A DNA stretch of 64,000 nucleotides from assembly GCF_005405305.1 (NCBI RefSeq), contig NZ_BJDU01000001.1:184791-248790 (forward strand). The letters run 5' to 3'. Positions within the stretch are counted from its first letter, which is position 1, and each line of letters starts with the position of its first letter. The notes beneath the pieces are model-generated. The model made no database searches and was not told the DNA's origin. It worked only from the letters and a program-made list of their open reading frames with translations. Positions 16,561 through 24,909 of the stretch are shown here, one piece after another. The DNA comes from Companilactobacillus formosensis. GTDB lineage: Bacteria; Bacillota; Bacilli; Lactobacillales; Lactobacillaceae. Made by a program: the position numbers and the translations under genes.

Positions 16561-17424
16561 GTGGATATACAAACGTTTATTGATAAAAGAAAAAAATTAG
16601 GTCTCTCCCAAAAAGAATTAAGTAATGGCATCTGTACTCAAGCAACGCTTAGCAAATTTGAAAACAATGGTAAAATTCCTTCCTTGAAGATTTTGATTCA
16701 ATTATGCAATCGTTTAGATTTGTCTTTAGATAGTATCATTGGTGTCAGTGATAATAAGAGTCAACAAGTTATCAAGCAAATGAACAAGGCTGAATTTAAT
16801 TTGATAATTCAAGAATATGAAGATTCTTGGAAAATCATTAAATCGATTGATCCAAAAGATTTGGCTGATGATCGTGATGCTATGATGCAATATTATTATC
16901 TTAAAGGTTACTTAAATGTCTTGGATGATGGAGACTTGTTTGATGCGGTCTTTGACTTTAATCGAATTTTGTCTGAATTAGATAGTCGCGGCGAAACTAT
17001 TTTTACTTTCTTGTCCTTTGTTGGCATGGGAATGGTTTACGCCAAACAAGGCGATGATCAAAAGAGCGAGTATTATTTCAGTAAAGTATTTAGTAATATT
17101 TATACAATGTCGATTGATGATGTTAATAAGATCTGGCGCTATATTAATATTATTTTTTATTGTGCTATTTATTACTCAGAAAGAAATGATTTGGAAACAG
17201 CTAATGCACTTTTAAAATATGGTGTAAAGATCTGTGCACAAAATCATGTGACTTATTATATTGCTCGAATTTATGCTCAGCTAGCAATGAATGAAAGTCG
17301 TGTTAATGGTAACAATAAGAAAGTACGTAACTTTATGAATAAAGCGTTAGTCTTTTCAGAATTTAATCAGAATGAAAAAGAAATAGCTTTGATTAAACGT
17401 TGGGTCGCAAGTAATAAATTATAA
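16561..17424 (+). CDS. XRE-family regulator with TPR-like C-terminal domain
   Basis: A 287-residue protein with an N-terminal Cro/C1-type helix-turn-helix (KLGLSQKELSNG, ATLSKFENNGKIPSL) and a long all-helical C-terminal region resembling the TPR repeats of Rgg/PlcR-type, often peptide-responsive regulators. The longest frame starts ATG 16534, but that ATG has no ribosome-binding site at proper distance. GTG 16561 is preceded by AGGGGC and places the helix-turn-helix at the normal distance from the N-terminus. No small peptide-pheromone gene was recognised beside it. Targets are unknown; the AI-2E-type exporter follows. Confidence 0.75.
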   Translation: MDIQTFIDKRKKLGLSQKELSNGICTQATLSKFENNGKIPSLKILIQLCNRLDLSLDSIIGVSDNKSQQVIKQMNKAEFNLIIQEYEDSWKIIKSIDPKDLADDRDAMMQYYYLKGYLNVLDDGDLFDAVFDFNRILSELDSRGETIFTFLSFVGMGMVYAKQGDDQKSEYYFSKVFSNIYTMSIDDVNKIWRYINIIFYCAIYYSERNDLETANALLKYGVKICAQNHVTYYIARIYAQLAMNESRVNGNNKKVRNFMNKALVFSEFNQNEKEIALIKRWVASNKL

Positions 17425-17432
17425 TTCTTATT

Positions 17433-17472
17433 AAAGAAGACTTCACAATAATCTTGTGGGGTCTTCTTTTTT
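17433..17472 (+). terminator. Intrinsic terminator after the XRE gene
   Basis: AAAGAAGAC pairs with GTCTTCTTT around an inner TTCACAA/TTGTGGG stem, followed by a T-run. Confidence 0.8.
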
Positions 17473-17509
17473 GTTATCATAGACAATAAGTATAGTTAGG
17501 AGAGAAATT

Positions 17510-18631
17510 ATGAATGTTAACCGCAAGCAAATTATCAAATACGGAATAGTAATTGTTTTAGTACTATTTTTAATTATCTATCCAGTACAGATTTATAAAA
17601 TTGCTCTGAATCTTTTTAGTGTAATTTTACCGTTAGTTTTAGGGGCTGTTTTGGCTTATGCACTCAATATTTTGTGTGTCCGTTTGGAAAAACATTTCTT
17701 TCCTAACACTAAAATAAAATGGATTCAGAAGACTCGGCGCATGTGGGTGATTTTGCTATCGCTCTTGATTGTTATTTTAGTCATGGCTGGAGTATTTAGA
17801 CTAGTTTTACCGCAATTTATCAGTGCTCTGACTAACTTCTTCAAGTCGATTCCCTCGATTTTTAGTGATTTAGCAAACTTTGCCGAAAAACTCAATAAGA
17901 ATTCAGTAATATCCGATCAATTGGAATCGGTCAATGTTGATTGGACTAGTGTTCAAAATAAAGTTATGAAGTTCTTAACTAGTGGCGTTGGTGGAGTCTT
18001 TGGCTCTTCAATCAAAATAGTTACTGGTTTTGCTAAAGGACTCTTCAATTTTATTTTGGCTTTCACCTTTGCTATTTATATTTTGGCTTCCAAAGAAAAA
18101 TTGGGTGCACAATTCAAAAAAGCAGGCCGTGCTTTTATCAAACCAGAACACTTAAAAAAGACGGATTACGTTTTATCAGTAACTAATAAAATGTTCAGTA
18201 GCTTTATCGTTGGACAAGTTACAGAAGCTATTATTTTGGGAACTTTGTGTTCATTAGGAATGGTTTTGTTCAGATTTCCTTATGCACTGCCGGTTGGAGC
18301 TTTTGTTGGCGTAACATCATTGATTCCAATTTTAGGTGCTTGGATGGGTGGCGCAGTTGGTTTCTTATTGATTGCTGTGAAATCGCCACTTGATGCCGTA
18401 TTGTTCATTATCTTTATCTTGGTATTGCAACAATTGGAAAGTAATTTGATTTATCCCAAAGTCGTGGGTACTTCGATTGGTTTACCAGGAATTTGGGTAT
18501 TAGGTGCCATCACTGTTGGTGGCGGTCTAGGTGGAATCGTTGGAATGTTGTTGGGCGTTCCGGTAGCAGCAACGATTTATCAATTAGTTAAAAATGAAGC
18601 TAATCGTCGTTTGAGTAAAACGAATTTATAA
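17510..18631 (+). CDS. AI-2E-family transporter (membrane protein)
   Basis: A 373-residue membrane protein of the AI-2E transporter family (TqsA/YdbI-like). It shows paired N-terminal helices (about residues 8-55), a third around 75-95, a soluble segment, then five or so helices, with the family blocks ASKEKLGAQF, FIVGQVTEAIILG and the C-terminal LESNLIYPKVVGTSIGLPG. Members export signalling molecules or act as ion antiporters; the substrate cannot be told here. GGAGAG precedes the ATG. It lies 12 bp upstream of a second membrane-protein gene, probably co-transcribed. Confidence 0.85.
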   Translation: MNVNRKQIIKYGIVIVLVLFLIIYPVQIYKIALNLFSVILPLVLGAVLAYALNILCVRLEKHFFPNTKIKWIQKTRRMWVILLSLLIVILVMAGVFRLVLPQFISALTNFFKSIPSIFSDLANFAEKLNKNSVISDQLESVNVDWTSVQNKVMKFLTSGVGGVFGSSIKIVTGFAKGLFNFILAFTFAIYILASKEKLGAQFKKAGRAFIKPEHLKKTDYVLSVTNKMFSSFIVGQVTEAIILGTLCSLGMVLFRFPYALPVGAFVGVTSLIPILGAWMGGAVGFLLIAVKSPLDAVLFIIFILVLQQLESNLIYPKVVGTSIGLPGIWVLGAITVGGGLGGIVGMLLGVPVAATIYQLVKNEANRRLSKTNL

Positions 18632-18643
18632 AAATGAGGTGCA

Positions 18644-19438
18644 ATGATTGTGTGGGATAGTTATTTTGGTTTCGTAATCACTTTCGTAGCTGTTTTTACG
18701 TTAGTTCCTTATTTGACATCTTTATTAACATCATGGCTAGGACATCTTTCAAAAATTACCTTAGTTAATAATTTAGGCAATAATAGTCAATTAGTCGTTG
18801 GCGGCTTGGGCGTGATAATACATGAATTAGGGCATGCCATCTTTGCTTATTTATTTGGACATCAAGTAACTAAGGTGCAATTGTTGAATCTGAATTATCG
18901 ACAATCAGGATCTTTAGGTTCGGTTGATCATCGTTATAACGACCGTAACGTATATCAATTGTTAGGTAATTTCTTCATTGGCCTGGCACCATATTATACG
19001 TGTTCAATGGCGTTGTATTTTTTACAAAAGTTTTTGTTGAAAGCTCAATTCAGTGTGACTTCGTTAGCTCAAGGTTTGGATACTAATACTACGTTGTCGT
19101 TTCGTTTGATCTTTGAGTCTGTTTTGGACAATTTAAAATCTAGTTTTGCTAATGCTTCTTGGTCGATGGTGGCCTTGTATATTTTGTTGACGATCATGAT
19201 TGCTAGCACAGGTTACGACTTGAGTAGAAATGATTTTATGACAGTAAACAAGGGAATCTTGCCCTGGGTAGTCGTCTTGATAGTGTTTGGATCGATTTTT
19301 TATTGGTTTAATATCAGAACAGCTATTATTAGTGGTTCAGTTTACTTCATTTCGTTTTCAATTTTGTTTATGATCCATGCGATTATTAGTATTGTGATAG
19401 CTATGTTAGTAATTAAAATACTGGGAATGTTTCATTAA
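18644..19438 (+). CDS. M50-like integral membrane protein (HELGH motif)
   Basis: A 264-residue membrane protein with about six hydrophobic segments. The motif VIIHELGHAIFAYLFGH at about residues 61-77 matches the HExxH zinc-binding site of M50/site-2-protease-like peptidases (M50B type). I do not see the usual second motif with an Asp ligand near the C-terminus, so proteolytic activity is uncertain. GAGGTG precedes ATG 18644. It follows the AI-2E-type gene by 12 bp and shares a bidirectional terminator with the convergent MFS gene. Confidence 0.65.
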   Translation: MIVWDSYFGFVITFVAVFTLVPYLTSLLTSWLGHLSKITLVNNLGNNSQLVVGGLGVIIHELGHAIFAYLFGHQVTKVQLLNLNYRQSGSLGSVDHRYNDRNVYQLLGNFFIGLAPYYTCSMALYFLQKFLLKAQFSVTSLAQGLDTNTTLSFRLIFESVLDNLKSSFANASWSMVALYILLTIMIASTGYDLSRNDFMTVNKGILPWVVVLIVFGSIFYWFNIRTAIISGSVYFISFSILFMIHAIISIVIAMLVIKILGMFH

Positions 19439-19442
19439 AAGT

Positions 19443-19498
19443 AAAAAAATATCCTTTTAGACGGTTGTTGATCAATCATATCTAAAAGGATATTTTTT
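19443..19498. terminator. Bidirectional intrinsic terminator
   Basis: A long stem AAATATCCTTTTAGA / TCTAAAAGGATATTT with A- and T-runs on either side serves the convergent genes. Confidence 0.85.
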
Positions 19499-20708
19499 AA
19501 ATTTGTTTATAATTTTCAGCTTTGAGATTAGTGATGGTTAACATTACTAGCAAACTGATGATGTAAAGCGTTGAAATGAAGACCATTACGGTCATGATAT
19601 TGTAGTTGTCTAGAATGAATCCAATGGCCAAACTTGAGAAACCACCGATACAACGACCAACATTCATGATGACGTTGTTGGCTGTAGCTCTGACTTCAGT
19701 TGGATAAAGACGGCTAACGATGGCACCATAACCGGCGAACATTCCGTTAGAGAAGTAACCAACGACTGCACCGACGAGAATCAATGACCAGACGTTACTT
19801 GGTAGAGTTAAAACATAAACGCCAATAGCTGAAGCAGCTAAGAAAATTCCGAAGGCTAGACGTGGTCCTAAGTTGTCCAAGATCCAACCGAAAGTTAACA
19901 TTCCGGCACACATACCTAGAATTGTTGCAATCATCCAAGTTGAAGCGCCAACAGTCAAGTTCATTTGTTTTTGCATGATAGTTGGTAGCCAATTCATCAA
20001 ACCAAAGTAGCCAGCGATTTGGACGATAGCCATGATCATTAAAGCAATAGTTTGATAAGCAATCTTAGGTGTAGCAAAGAGTTGCTTGATGTTACCATGT
20101 TTTTCTTTGGAGGAATTAGTGAAAGCAGTACTTTCTTTCAAATGTCTTCTGATGAAGAAGGTAATAACGACGGGGATGACACCGAATAAGAAGAGTGCGT
20201 GCCAACCCAATGTAGGTAGAATCAAGGCCGCTAGTAGTGAAGCAAAGATAGCTCCGACTTGACCAGCCATACCGACCCACGATGAAACGCGACCTAATTT
20301 TTCCTTTGAAAAGCTTTCGGCTAGAACAGTCATACCGATTCCATATTCACCACCGGCACCGATACCAGCGATGAAACGACAAATATAAATTGCTGTAAGA
20401 TTATGAGCGAAGAACATTGCTGCCGTCGCAAAGGCAAAGATAAAGATTGTATGACTGAAAGTTTTGATACGACCGATTTTATCGGCTAAAATTCCAAAAA
20501 AAATACCACCTAATAACATACCAATGTTAGTGATTGTTGAAATCAATCCTGCTTGCGTGCCGCTAAGATGCAATTCAGCGATGATGGATGAAAGGGCAAA
20601 GGACAAGAACATTACGTCCATGTTTTCCAATCCAAATCCTGAAGCTGTCGAAGCAACTACTTTAGCTTGGTAGTTATCGAGCTGGTTCTGTTTTGATACT
20701 ATTTTCAT
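19497..20708 (-). CDS. MFS transporter, AAHS/sugar-porter-like
   Basis: A 403-residue, 12-helix major facilitator. The loop 2-3 motif GILADKIGRIKTF, the RFIAGIGAGGEYGIG motif C-like region and the loop 8-9 counterpart place it among aromatic-acid/H+ or sugar-type symporters. Substrate is unknown. I start at ATG 20708, after GGAGGG; a longer frame begins at 20744 but places that ribosome-binding site inside the coding region. It is monocistronic. Confidence 0.85.
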   Translation of the reverse strand: MKIVSKQNQLDNYQAKVVASTASGFGLENMDVMFLSFALSSIIAELHLSGTQAGLISTITNIGMLLGGIFFGILADKIGRIKTFSHTIFIFAFATAAMFFAHNLTAIYICRFIAGIGAGGEYGIGMTVLAESFSKEKLGRVSSWVGMAGQVGAIFASLLAALILPTLGWHALFLFGVIPVVITFFIRRHLKESTAFTNSSKEKHGNIKQLFATPKIAYQTIALMIMAIVQIAGYFGLMNWLPTIMQKQMNLTVGASTWMIATILGMCAGMLTFGWILDNLGPRLAFGIFLAASAIGVYVLTLPSNVWSLILVGAVVGYFSNGMFAGYGAIVSRLYPTEVRATANNVIMNVGRCIGGFSSLAIGFILDNYNIMTVMVFISTLYIISLLVMLTITNLKAENYKQI

Positions 20709-20825
20709 TTTTTTCCCTCCAAAATTGATGCTCACTGACATCATTTATTTTGCTTGAATGTATAATAGCACAAGGCATTTTTTTAAACAACCCAACATCA
20801 ATGAAATAGGTAGACATTTAGACAG

Positions 20826-20866
20826 TAAAAAAGCTAGCTGATAAGTTTTATCAACTAGCTAATTTT
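20826..20866 (-). terminator. Intrinsic terminator of the EIIA-like gene
   Basis: On the minus strand TTAGCTAGTTGATAA pairs with TTATCAGCTAGC, followed by TTTTTT. Confidence 0.8.
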
Positions 20867-21315
20867 TAGTCTGTAAATGATTGATTCAATTTATTCAATT
20901 CGCTGCCATTGAATTTAATATCATCCAATTGGTCAGCTTTTTCATGTAAAGTGTTGGTAATTTTATCAGTTAAAAGATCGACATCACTTTGAGAAGTATT
21001 GCTTGGGAATATTCCAACAATTAAGTAATCGATAGGAGTTCTGTCATTTCCCCAAGCCACAGGGTCTTTGAAAGTCAAAGTCATAGTGTGAGCTCGACTC
21101 TTCTTATCGCTAGTAACGAACATGAAGACAGCACGATCTTCGATGAAATTGTCATCTTGAGCAGCACTAGCAAAAATACTACTTTGAATATTTTGTTCAT
21201 CAACGTTGAACTCTTCAGCAGTCTTTGAAGCAGCTAATTTTAAAGCACTCATTTCATTGTTATCTTTTAATTCGATGTTTGCGGTTGTGTGGTTCTTTCT
21301 GAAAATTTTGAACAT
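20866..21315 (-). CDS. Orphan protein resembling a PTS EIIA type-2 domain, active-site His absent
   Basis: A 149-residue soluble protein. The pattern KDPVAWGND..PIDYLIVGIFP followed by helices resembles the second half of the fructose/mannitol-type EIIA fold (usually PVxWDxxPVxLVFLIAxP). At the position where EIIA has its phosphorylated histidine in a G-I-A-x-P-H context, this protein reads EDRAVFMFVTS, with no His. It is therefore either a regulatory relic without phosphotransfer or a different fold. No other PTS gene is adjacent. AAGGGAG precedes the ATG. Function unknown. Confidence 0.5.
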   Translation of the reverse strand: MFKIFRKNHTTANIELKDNNEMSALKLAASKTAEEFNVDEQNIQSSIFASAAQDDNFIEDRAVFMFVTSDKKSRAHTMTLTFKDPVAWGNDRTPIDYLIVGIFPSNTSQSDVDLLTDKITNTLHEKADQLDDIKFNGSELNKLNQSFTD

Positions 21316-21424
21316 AATTGTTATCTCCCTTGCATAATTATTTTACAAGTATCGACATGTCTAACTCTTTACAACCATTATGTTATCTTATCGAACCCGT
21401 TTCATAGCAAGGGTAAAAACTAAA

Positions 21425-22078
21425 TTATTTAAATTTTTTTACTGCGTCAGGAATATCATCAACATGGTCGACAATTAATTCGGCACCGGAGTCTTTTAAT
21501 TCTTGATGATCACCGAAACCATAAGTGATTCCCAAAGTGTGGACGTTATTTTGAACTCCACCTTGCATATCGGTCATGCGGTCGCCAATCATAATAGAAT
21601 CTTCAGCAGCGGATTCACTGTTATCGAGACCATATTTGAGAATAGCTGGTTTAGTGTTACGAGTGAATCCATCTTCAGATTGACCGTAAAAACCTTCAAA
21701 ATAATTGTCCAAACCTAAATGGGGAATAAGGATTTTTAACATTGATTCAGTTTTGACTGATGAAATATAAAGGTTATAACCAGCATCTTTTAATTGTTGT
21801 AGCATGTCTTTCATGCCGGAATATAATTCTAGTTGATAAACACCCTTCGTGTTGTAGTAACTTTGGAAAGATTTGACCGCTTCTTGATAGCGAGCTTTAG
21901 GGAAATCAGGATAAAATCTCTCAAGACTATCGACTAGAGAAGGTCCAATGAATTTCTTGTAAGTATCGACACCAAGATGTTCCATTTTCAAGTCATTGAC
22001 CATATATTCTAGGGCATTAACGATACCCTCTTGGGTATTAGCAATCGTACCATCAAAATCAAAAAACAAATTCTTCAT
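21425..22078 (-). CDS. HAD-family hydrolase, phosphoglycolate phosphatase-like
   Basis: A 217-residue HAD phosphatase. Motif I FFDFDGTIANT gives the nucleophile Asp, motif II is ISSVKT, motif III includes NTKP, and motif IV reads MIGDRMTDMQGG. The alpha-helical cap lies between motif I and II, as in PGP/beta-phosphoglucomutase-like members. It hydrolyses a small phosphomonoester in the cytoplasm; the substrate is not determined. GAGGAG precedes the ATG. Confidence 0.88.
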   Translation of the reverse strand: MKNLFFDFDGTIANTQEGIVNALEYMVNDLKMEHLGVDTYKKFIGPSLVDSLERFYPDFPKARYQEAVKSFQSYYNTKGVYQLELYSGMKDMLQQLKDAGYNLYISSVKTESMLKILIPHLGLDNYFEGFYGQSEDGFTRNTKPAILKYGLDNSESAAEDSIMIGDRMTDMQGGVQNNVHTLGITYGFGDHQELKDSGAELIVDHVDDIPDAVKKFK

Positions 22079-22127
22079 AAATTTTTCTCCTCAATGATTT
22101 ATATTATTTAATTATAGTACAGAATAA

Positions 22128-23309
22128 TCAATGTTCTGCAATAGGTTGATGGTGGGCAATTAAAATTCCCGATAAAACGAGTAGAACAGATACTAATACT
22201 AGAATTGCTAAAACTAGATTCCAGGAATTCAGAGCATTTTCTAAGTATCCGAATAAAACTGGACCAATGGCACCTAGTAGATAGCCGGCAGATTGAGCCA
22301 TACCGGATACTTCGGCAGTTTGATAATGATTGGTTGTCTTTTCAGTGAAGAAGATAACCGCCATATTGAAAGCAATTCCAGAACCAAAGCCGGTCACGAC
22401 TGTTACGATGCTCAGAAAAATCAAATTGCCAGTAGGGAACAAATATCCAAGTGGGGCAATGGCATAACCAATTGTTAGCATGATCAATAAATGCTTGAAA
22501 CCGTGCTTTTTAGTTGAGAAATAGGGCACAATAAATGAACAAGGCAAACCACTCAACTGCAAAATAGTTAATAAATTACTAGCTAAAATGGCACTAACTC
22601 CATGGCTTTCTAACATTGAAGGTAACCACGTAACGAATGAATAATAAACTAATGATTGAAAGCCAAAAAAGGCAGTGATCAACCAACCGAGTGATTGATT
22701 CCAAACGCTACGGTAACTGACGTGCTTAGTACTAGCAGTATCACGTTGATTATAGCGCAAATTTGGAATCCAAAAAATTAGAGCAATAATAGCCGCAACC
22801 GATAAAATCATCAAGGTAAGTTGCAGACTGATTTTGGTAATTAACACACCGGCTAAAGCTGTTCCAATTGCGCCAATCAATAACATCGACATTGTATATA
22901 AACTGGTTCCTAAGGGAATTTGATTAGGGAGGTGGTCCTTGATCATGGCTGGGACCAAAACGTTCCCACTATCGATACCGACTCCGACTAGAAAAGTTCC
23001 GAACATCAGAGCTCCAATAGTAGGGATAACGCGTAAATAACTACCGATAATTAACAGTATAAAAAATAAGAAAACCGTCAATTCATTACCAAATTTTTTG
23101 GCAACTTTGACGATAATTGGTGAAAGTAAGGCAAAGGTAACTAGTGGAATTGATGTGATGAGTCCGGCCAAAGATTTAGGAATGCCAAGATCTTTTTCAA
23201 TCGTGCTGAGTAGTGGTGGAATCATGGTGATTGGTAATCTTAAGTTAGCAGCAATTAACATCATGCTAAATAAGAACCACGATTTATTGATTTTTGTGGA
23301 TGCTTTCAT
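22128..23309 (-). CDS. MFS transporter, CynX/NimT type
   Basis: A 393-residue, 12-helix transporter. The opening segment (IAANLRLPITMIPPLLSTI) and the distribution of helices match the CynX/NimT (cyanate/2-nitroimidazole) branch of the major facilitators. Start ATG 23309 is preceded by GGGGAG; an in-frame upstream ATG would add about 20 residues and has no ribosome-binding site. Substrate unknown. Confidence 0.82.
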   Translation of the reverse strand: MKASTKINKSWFLFSMMLIAANLRLPITMIPPLLSTIEKDLGIPKSLAGLITSIPLVTFALLSPIIVKVAKKFGNELTVFLFFILLIIGSYLRVIPTIGALMFGTFLVGVGIDSGNVLVPAMIKDHLPNQIPLGTSLYTMSMLLIGAIGTALAGVLITKISLQLTLMILSVAAIIALIFWIPNLRYNQRDTASTKHVSYRSVWNQSLGWLITAFFGFQSLVYYSFVTWLPSMLESHGVSAILASNLLTILQLSGLPCSFIVPYFSTKKHGFKHLLIMLTIGYAIAPLGYLFPTGNLIFLSIVTVVTGFGSGIAFNMAVIFFTEKTTNHYQTAEVSGMAQSAGYLLGAIGPVLFGYLENALNSWNLVLAILVLVSVLLVLSGILIAHHQPIAEH

Positions 23310-23410
23310 AATTTCTCCCCAAGTGTTTGTTATTAATTTAATTTTAAACCTAATAAAAGATTGTGCCAAATTTGCTTTAATATGGAGGACGGCAAGATAA
23401 ACACTAACTA

Positions 23411-23449
23411 AAAAAGCCTCATCAAAATGAATTAATCATCTTGATGAAA
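23411..23449 (-). terminator. Intrinsic terminator after ndt-tetR
   Basis: On the minus strand TCATCAAGATGA pairs with TCATTTTGATGA around TTAAT, followed by GGC and a T-run. Confidence 0.7.
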
Positions 23450-23462
23450 CTTAAAAATAAGC

Positions 23463-24014
23463 TTATTTAGACCATTTGGCGAAGAAATTCTCAGTAAATT
23501 CGATAAATTTAGTTCGAGAAACTTTAAAATCGTTATCTTCTAAATATTCAACTAATCCAATCAAACCACCAACAATAAAACTGATCATTAACTCAGGTGC
23601 GTCTGATTCGGTAATCATTTTGATTAGAGGATCTTTTTGACTATTAGGATCTTTACTTTTAGTTTTGACAATATCTTGGAGAATGCTTCTAAACTCAGGA
23701 TAGAGGTTAGCTTTCGTTTGATATTGTGGAGAAATATGGTGGATAAAATTGCTATTCTTTTCCATGAAATCAGCGATTTGGTAAACAATTGTTTTCGCAT
23801 TGGAAGTGTTGTTGATTAAATCATCCAATAGGTAAGAAAAGACTGAATGTAGCAATTCATATTTATCACTAAAGTAGCGGTAGAAGGTACTATGGTTAAT
23901 TAGAGCCTCGTCACAAATATCACCAACAGTGATTTTTTCGAATGGTTTCTTTTGAAGTAAGGAAATCATCGCGGTGATAATCGATTTTTCTGTTCGTTGT
24001 GTTACTTGTGACAT
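23463..24014 (-). CDS. TetR-family transcriptional regulator
   Basis: A 183-residue regulator with an N-terminal TetR helix-turn-helix (FEKITVGDICDEALINHSTFYRYFSDKYEL, residues about 20-50) and a C-terminal domain like that of DhaS-type members (FIVGGLIGLVEY). It is 11 bp downstream of the nucleoside deoxyribosyltransferase gene on the same strand, so the two form an operon. Its ligand is unknown; control of its own operon is a reasonable inference. AGGAGG precedes the ATG. Confidence 0.85.
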   Translation of the reverse strand: MSQVTQRTEKSIITAMISLLQKKPFEKITVGDICDEALINHSTFYRYFSDKYELLHSVFSYLLDDLINNTSNAKTIVYQIADFMEKNSNFIHHISPQYQTKANLYPEFRSILQDIVKTKSKDPNSQKDPLIKMITESDAPELMISFIVGGLIGLVEYLEDNDFKVSRTKFIEFTENFFAKWSK

Positions 24015-24025
24015 TTTTGTTCCTC

Positions 24026-24499
24026 CTAGAACACTTTTACATTTTCATAACGAGTCATCAATGAATTGAAATCATAATCTTTGATGTCTTGAATGTTTTT
24101 AGAACCATTAAAGAAAGCAGTTAAACTGGCAGCTAGCATTAAGTTAAGTGGTTGATCGTCAATGTTTCTAACGCCAATAACAGGAATATTGTGAGCTGCT
24201 GCATAGCCACATTCCCAAACAGTTCCAGAGTCTGGTTCAAACTCGTTTTCTTCTATTTTATAGTCTAACATTGCAACGACTACATCTGAAACATTAATAT
24301 TGTTAATATCATGTTTGAAGACAGCTGTTTGCCATTCAAATGAACCAAACTCAGCTGCATCGTAAGCATGCTTGCCAGGACGGAAGACGTCACCAATAGT
24401 AGGATTTTGTTCTAAGAGTGCTTGAACGTCATCTAGACGTTTGACTTGTTGATCACTGAAAAATGGGCCTGCTAAGTAAACACGATTCTTTTTTTCCAT
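24026..24499 (-). CDS. ndt: Nucleoside 2-deoxyribosyltransferase
   Basis: A 157-residue enzyme that exchanges the base of 2'-deoxyribonucleosides, a salvage reaction typical of lactobacilli. VYLAGPFFSDQQ opens the Rossmann-like fold; EPDSGTVWECGYAAA carries the nucleophilic Glu (about residue 100); NLMLAASLTAF is the C-terminal segment contributed to the neighbouring subunit. Length is normal. It is the first gene of the ndt-tetR pair. Confidence 0.93.
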   Translation of the reverse strand: MEKKNRVYLAGPFFSDQQVKRLDDVQALLEQNPTIGDVFRPGKHAYDAAEFGSFEWQTAVFKHDINNINVSDVVVAMLDYKIEENEFEPDSGTVWECGYAAAHNIPVIGVRNIDDQPLNLMLAASLTAFFNGSKNIQDIKDYDFNSLMTRYENVKVF

Positions 24500-24703
24500 G
24501 GTTTTAGTAATAACTCCTTTATGTTTATACTTTAATTATACTGAAATGTTCGGAGAATGCTCGTGAAATCGTTTTTAAAGGGTGATATTAATTCCTTAAT
24601 AATTAGTAAAATCTGTAAATAATAATTGTTAAAAATGTCAAAAAAGCCTTTTCATCTGATTCATAAGATGATATAACTTTTCTAGGGCATGGAGGCAATG
24701 CTT

Positions 24704-24802
24704 ATGAATAAAAAATTACCAAAGGCCAACAATGACAAGAAAAAAGTCAGTTGGTTAGCCGCATTCGGGATTCTTTTAGCGGTACTTCTTTTAATTTTTT
24801 AG
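24704..24802 (+). CDS. Small single-pass membrane protein (32 residues)
   Basis: An ORF starting ATG 24704, 8 nt after GGAGG (24691-24695), encodes 32 residues: a Lys/Asn-rich N-terminus (residues 1-16) and one hydrophobic helix (about 17-32) ending at the C-terminus. An in-frame ATG at 24698 is too close to the ribosome-binding site. I do not recognise a family. Strong Shine-Dalgarno sequence, membrane-helix composition and isolation between terminators suggest a real expressed peptide. Function unknown. Confidence 0.6.
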   Translation: MNKKLPKANNDKKKVSWLAAFGILLAVLLLIF

Positions 24803-24857
24803 GATTAAACGTGCTTATAGATGGGAAGAAATGTAGTATTCTTAATATGTAGAAAAG

Positions 24858-24890
24858 TTAAACTGAGGCTAGAATATAGTCTCAGTTTTT
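24858..24890 (+). terminator. Terminator-like hairpin just before the ADP-ribosylglycohydrolase gene
   Basis: AAACTGAG (24860-24867) pairs with CTCAGTTT (24881-24888), followed by TTT. It can terminate the small-peptide transcript. It ends only about 20 bp before the next start codon, so the downstream gene may be expressed by read-through or by a promoter upstream of the hairpin. Confidence 0.7.
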
Positions 24891-24909
24891 TGATGGGAGA
24901 TGAATTAAA

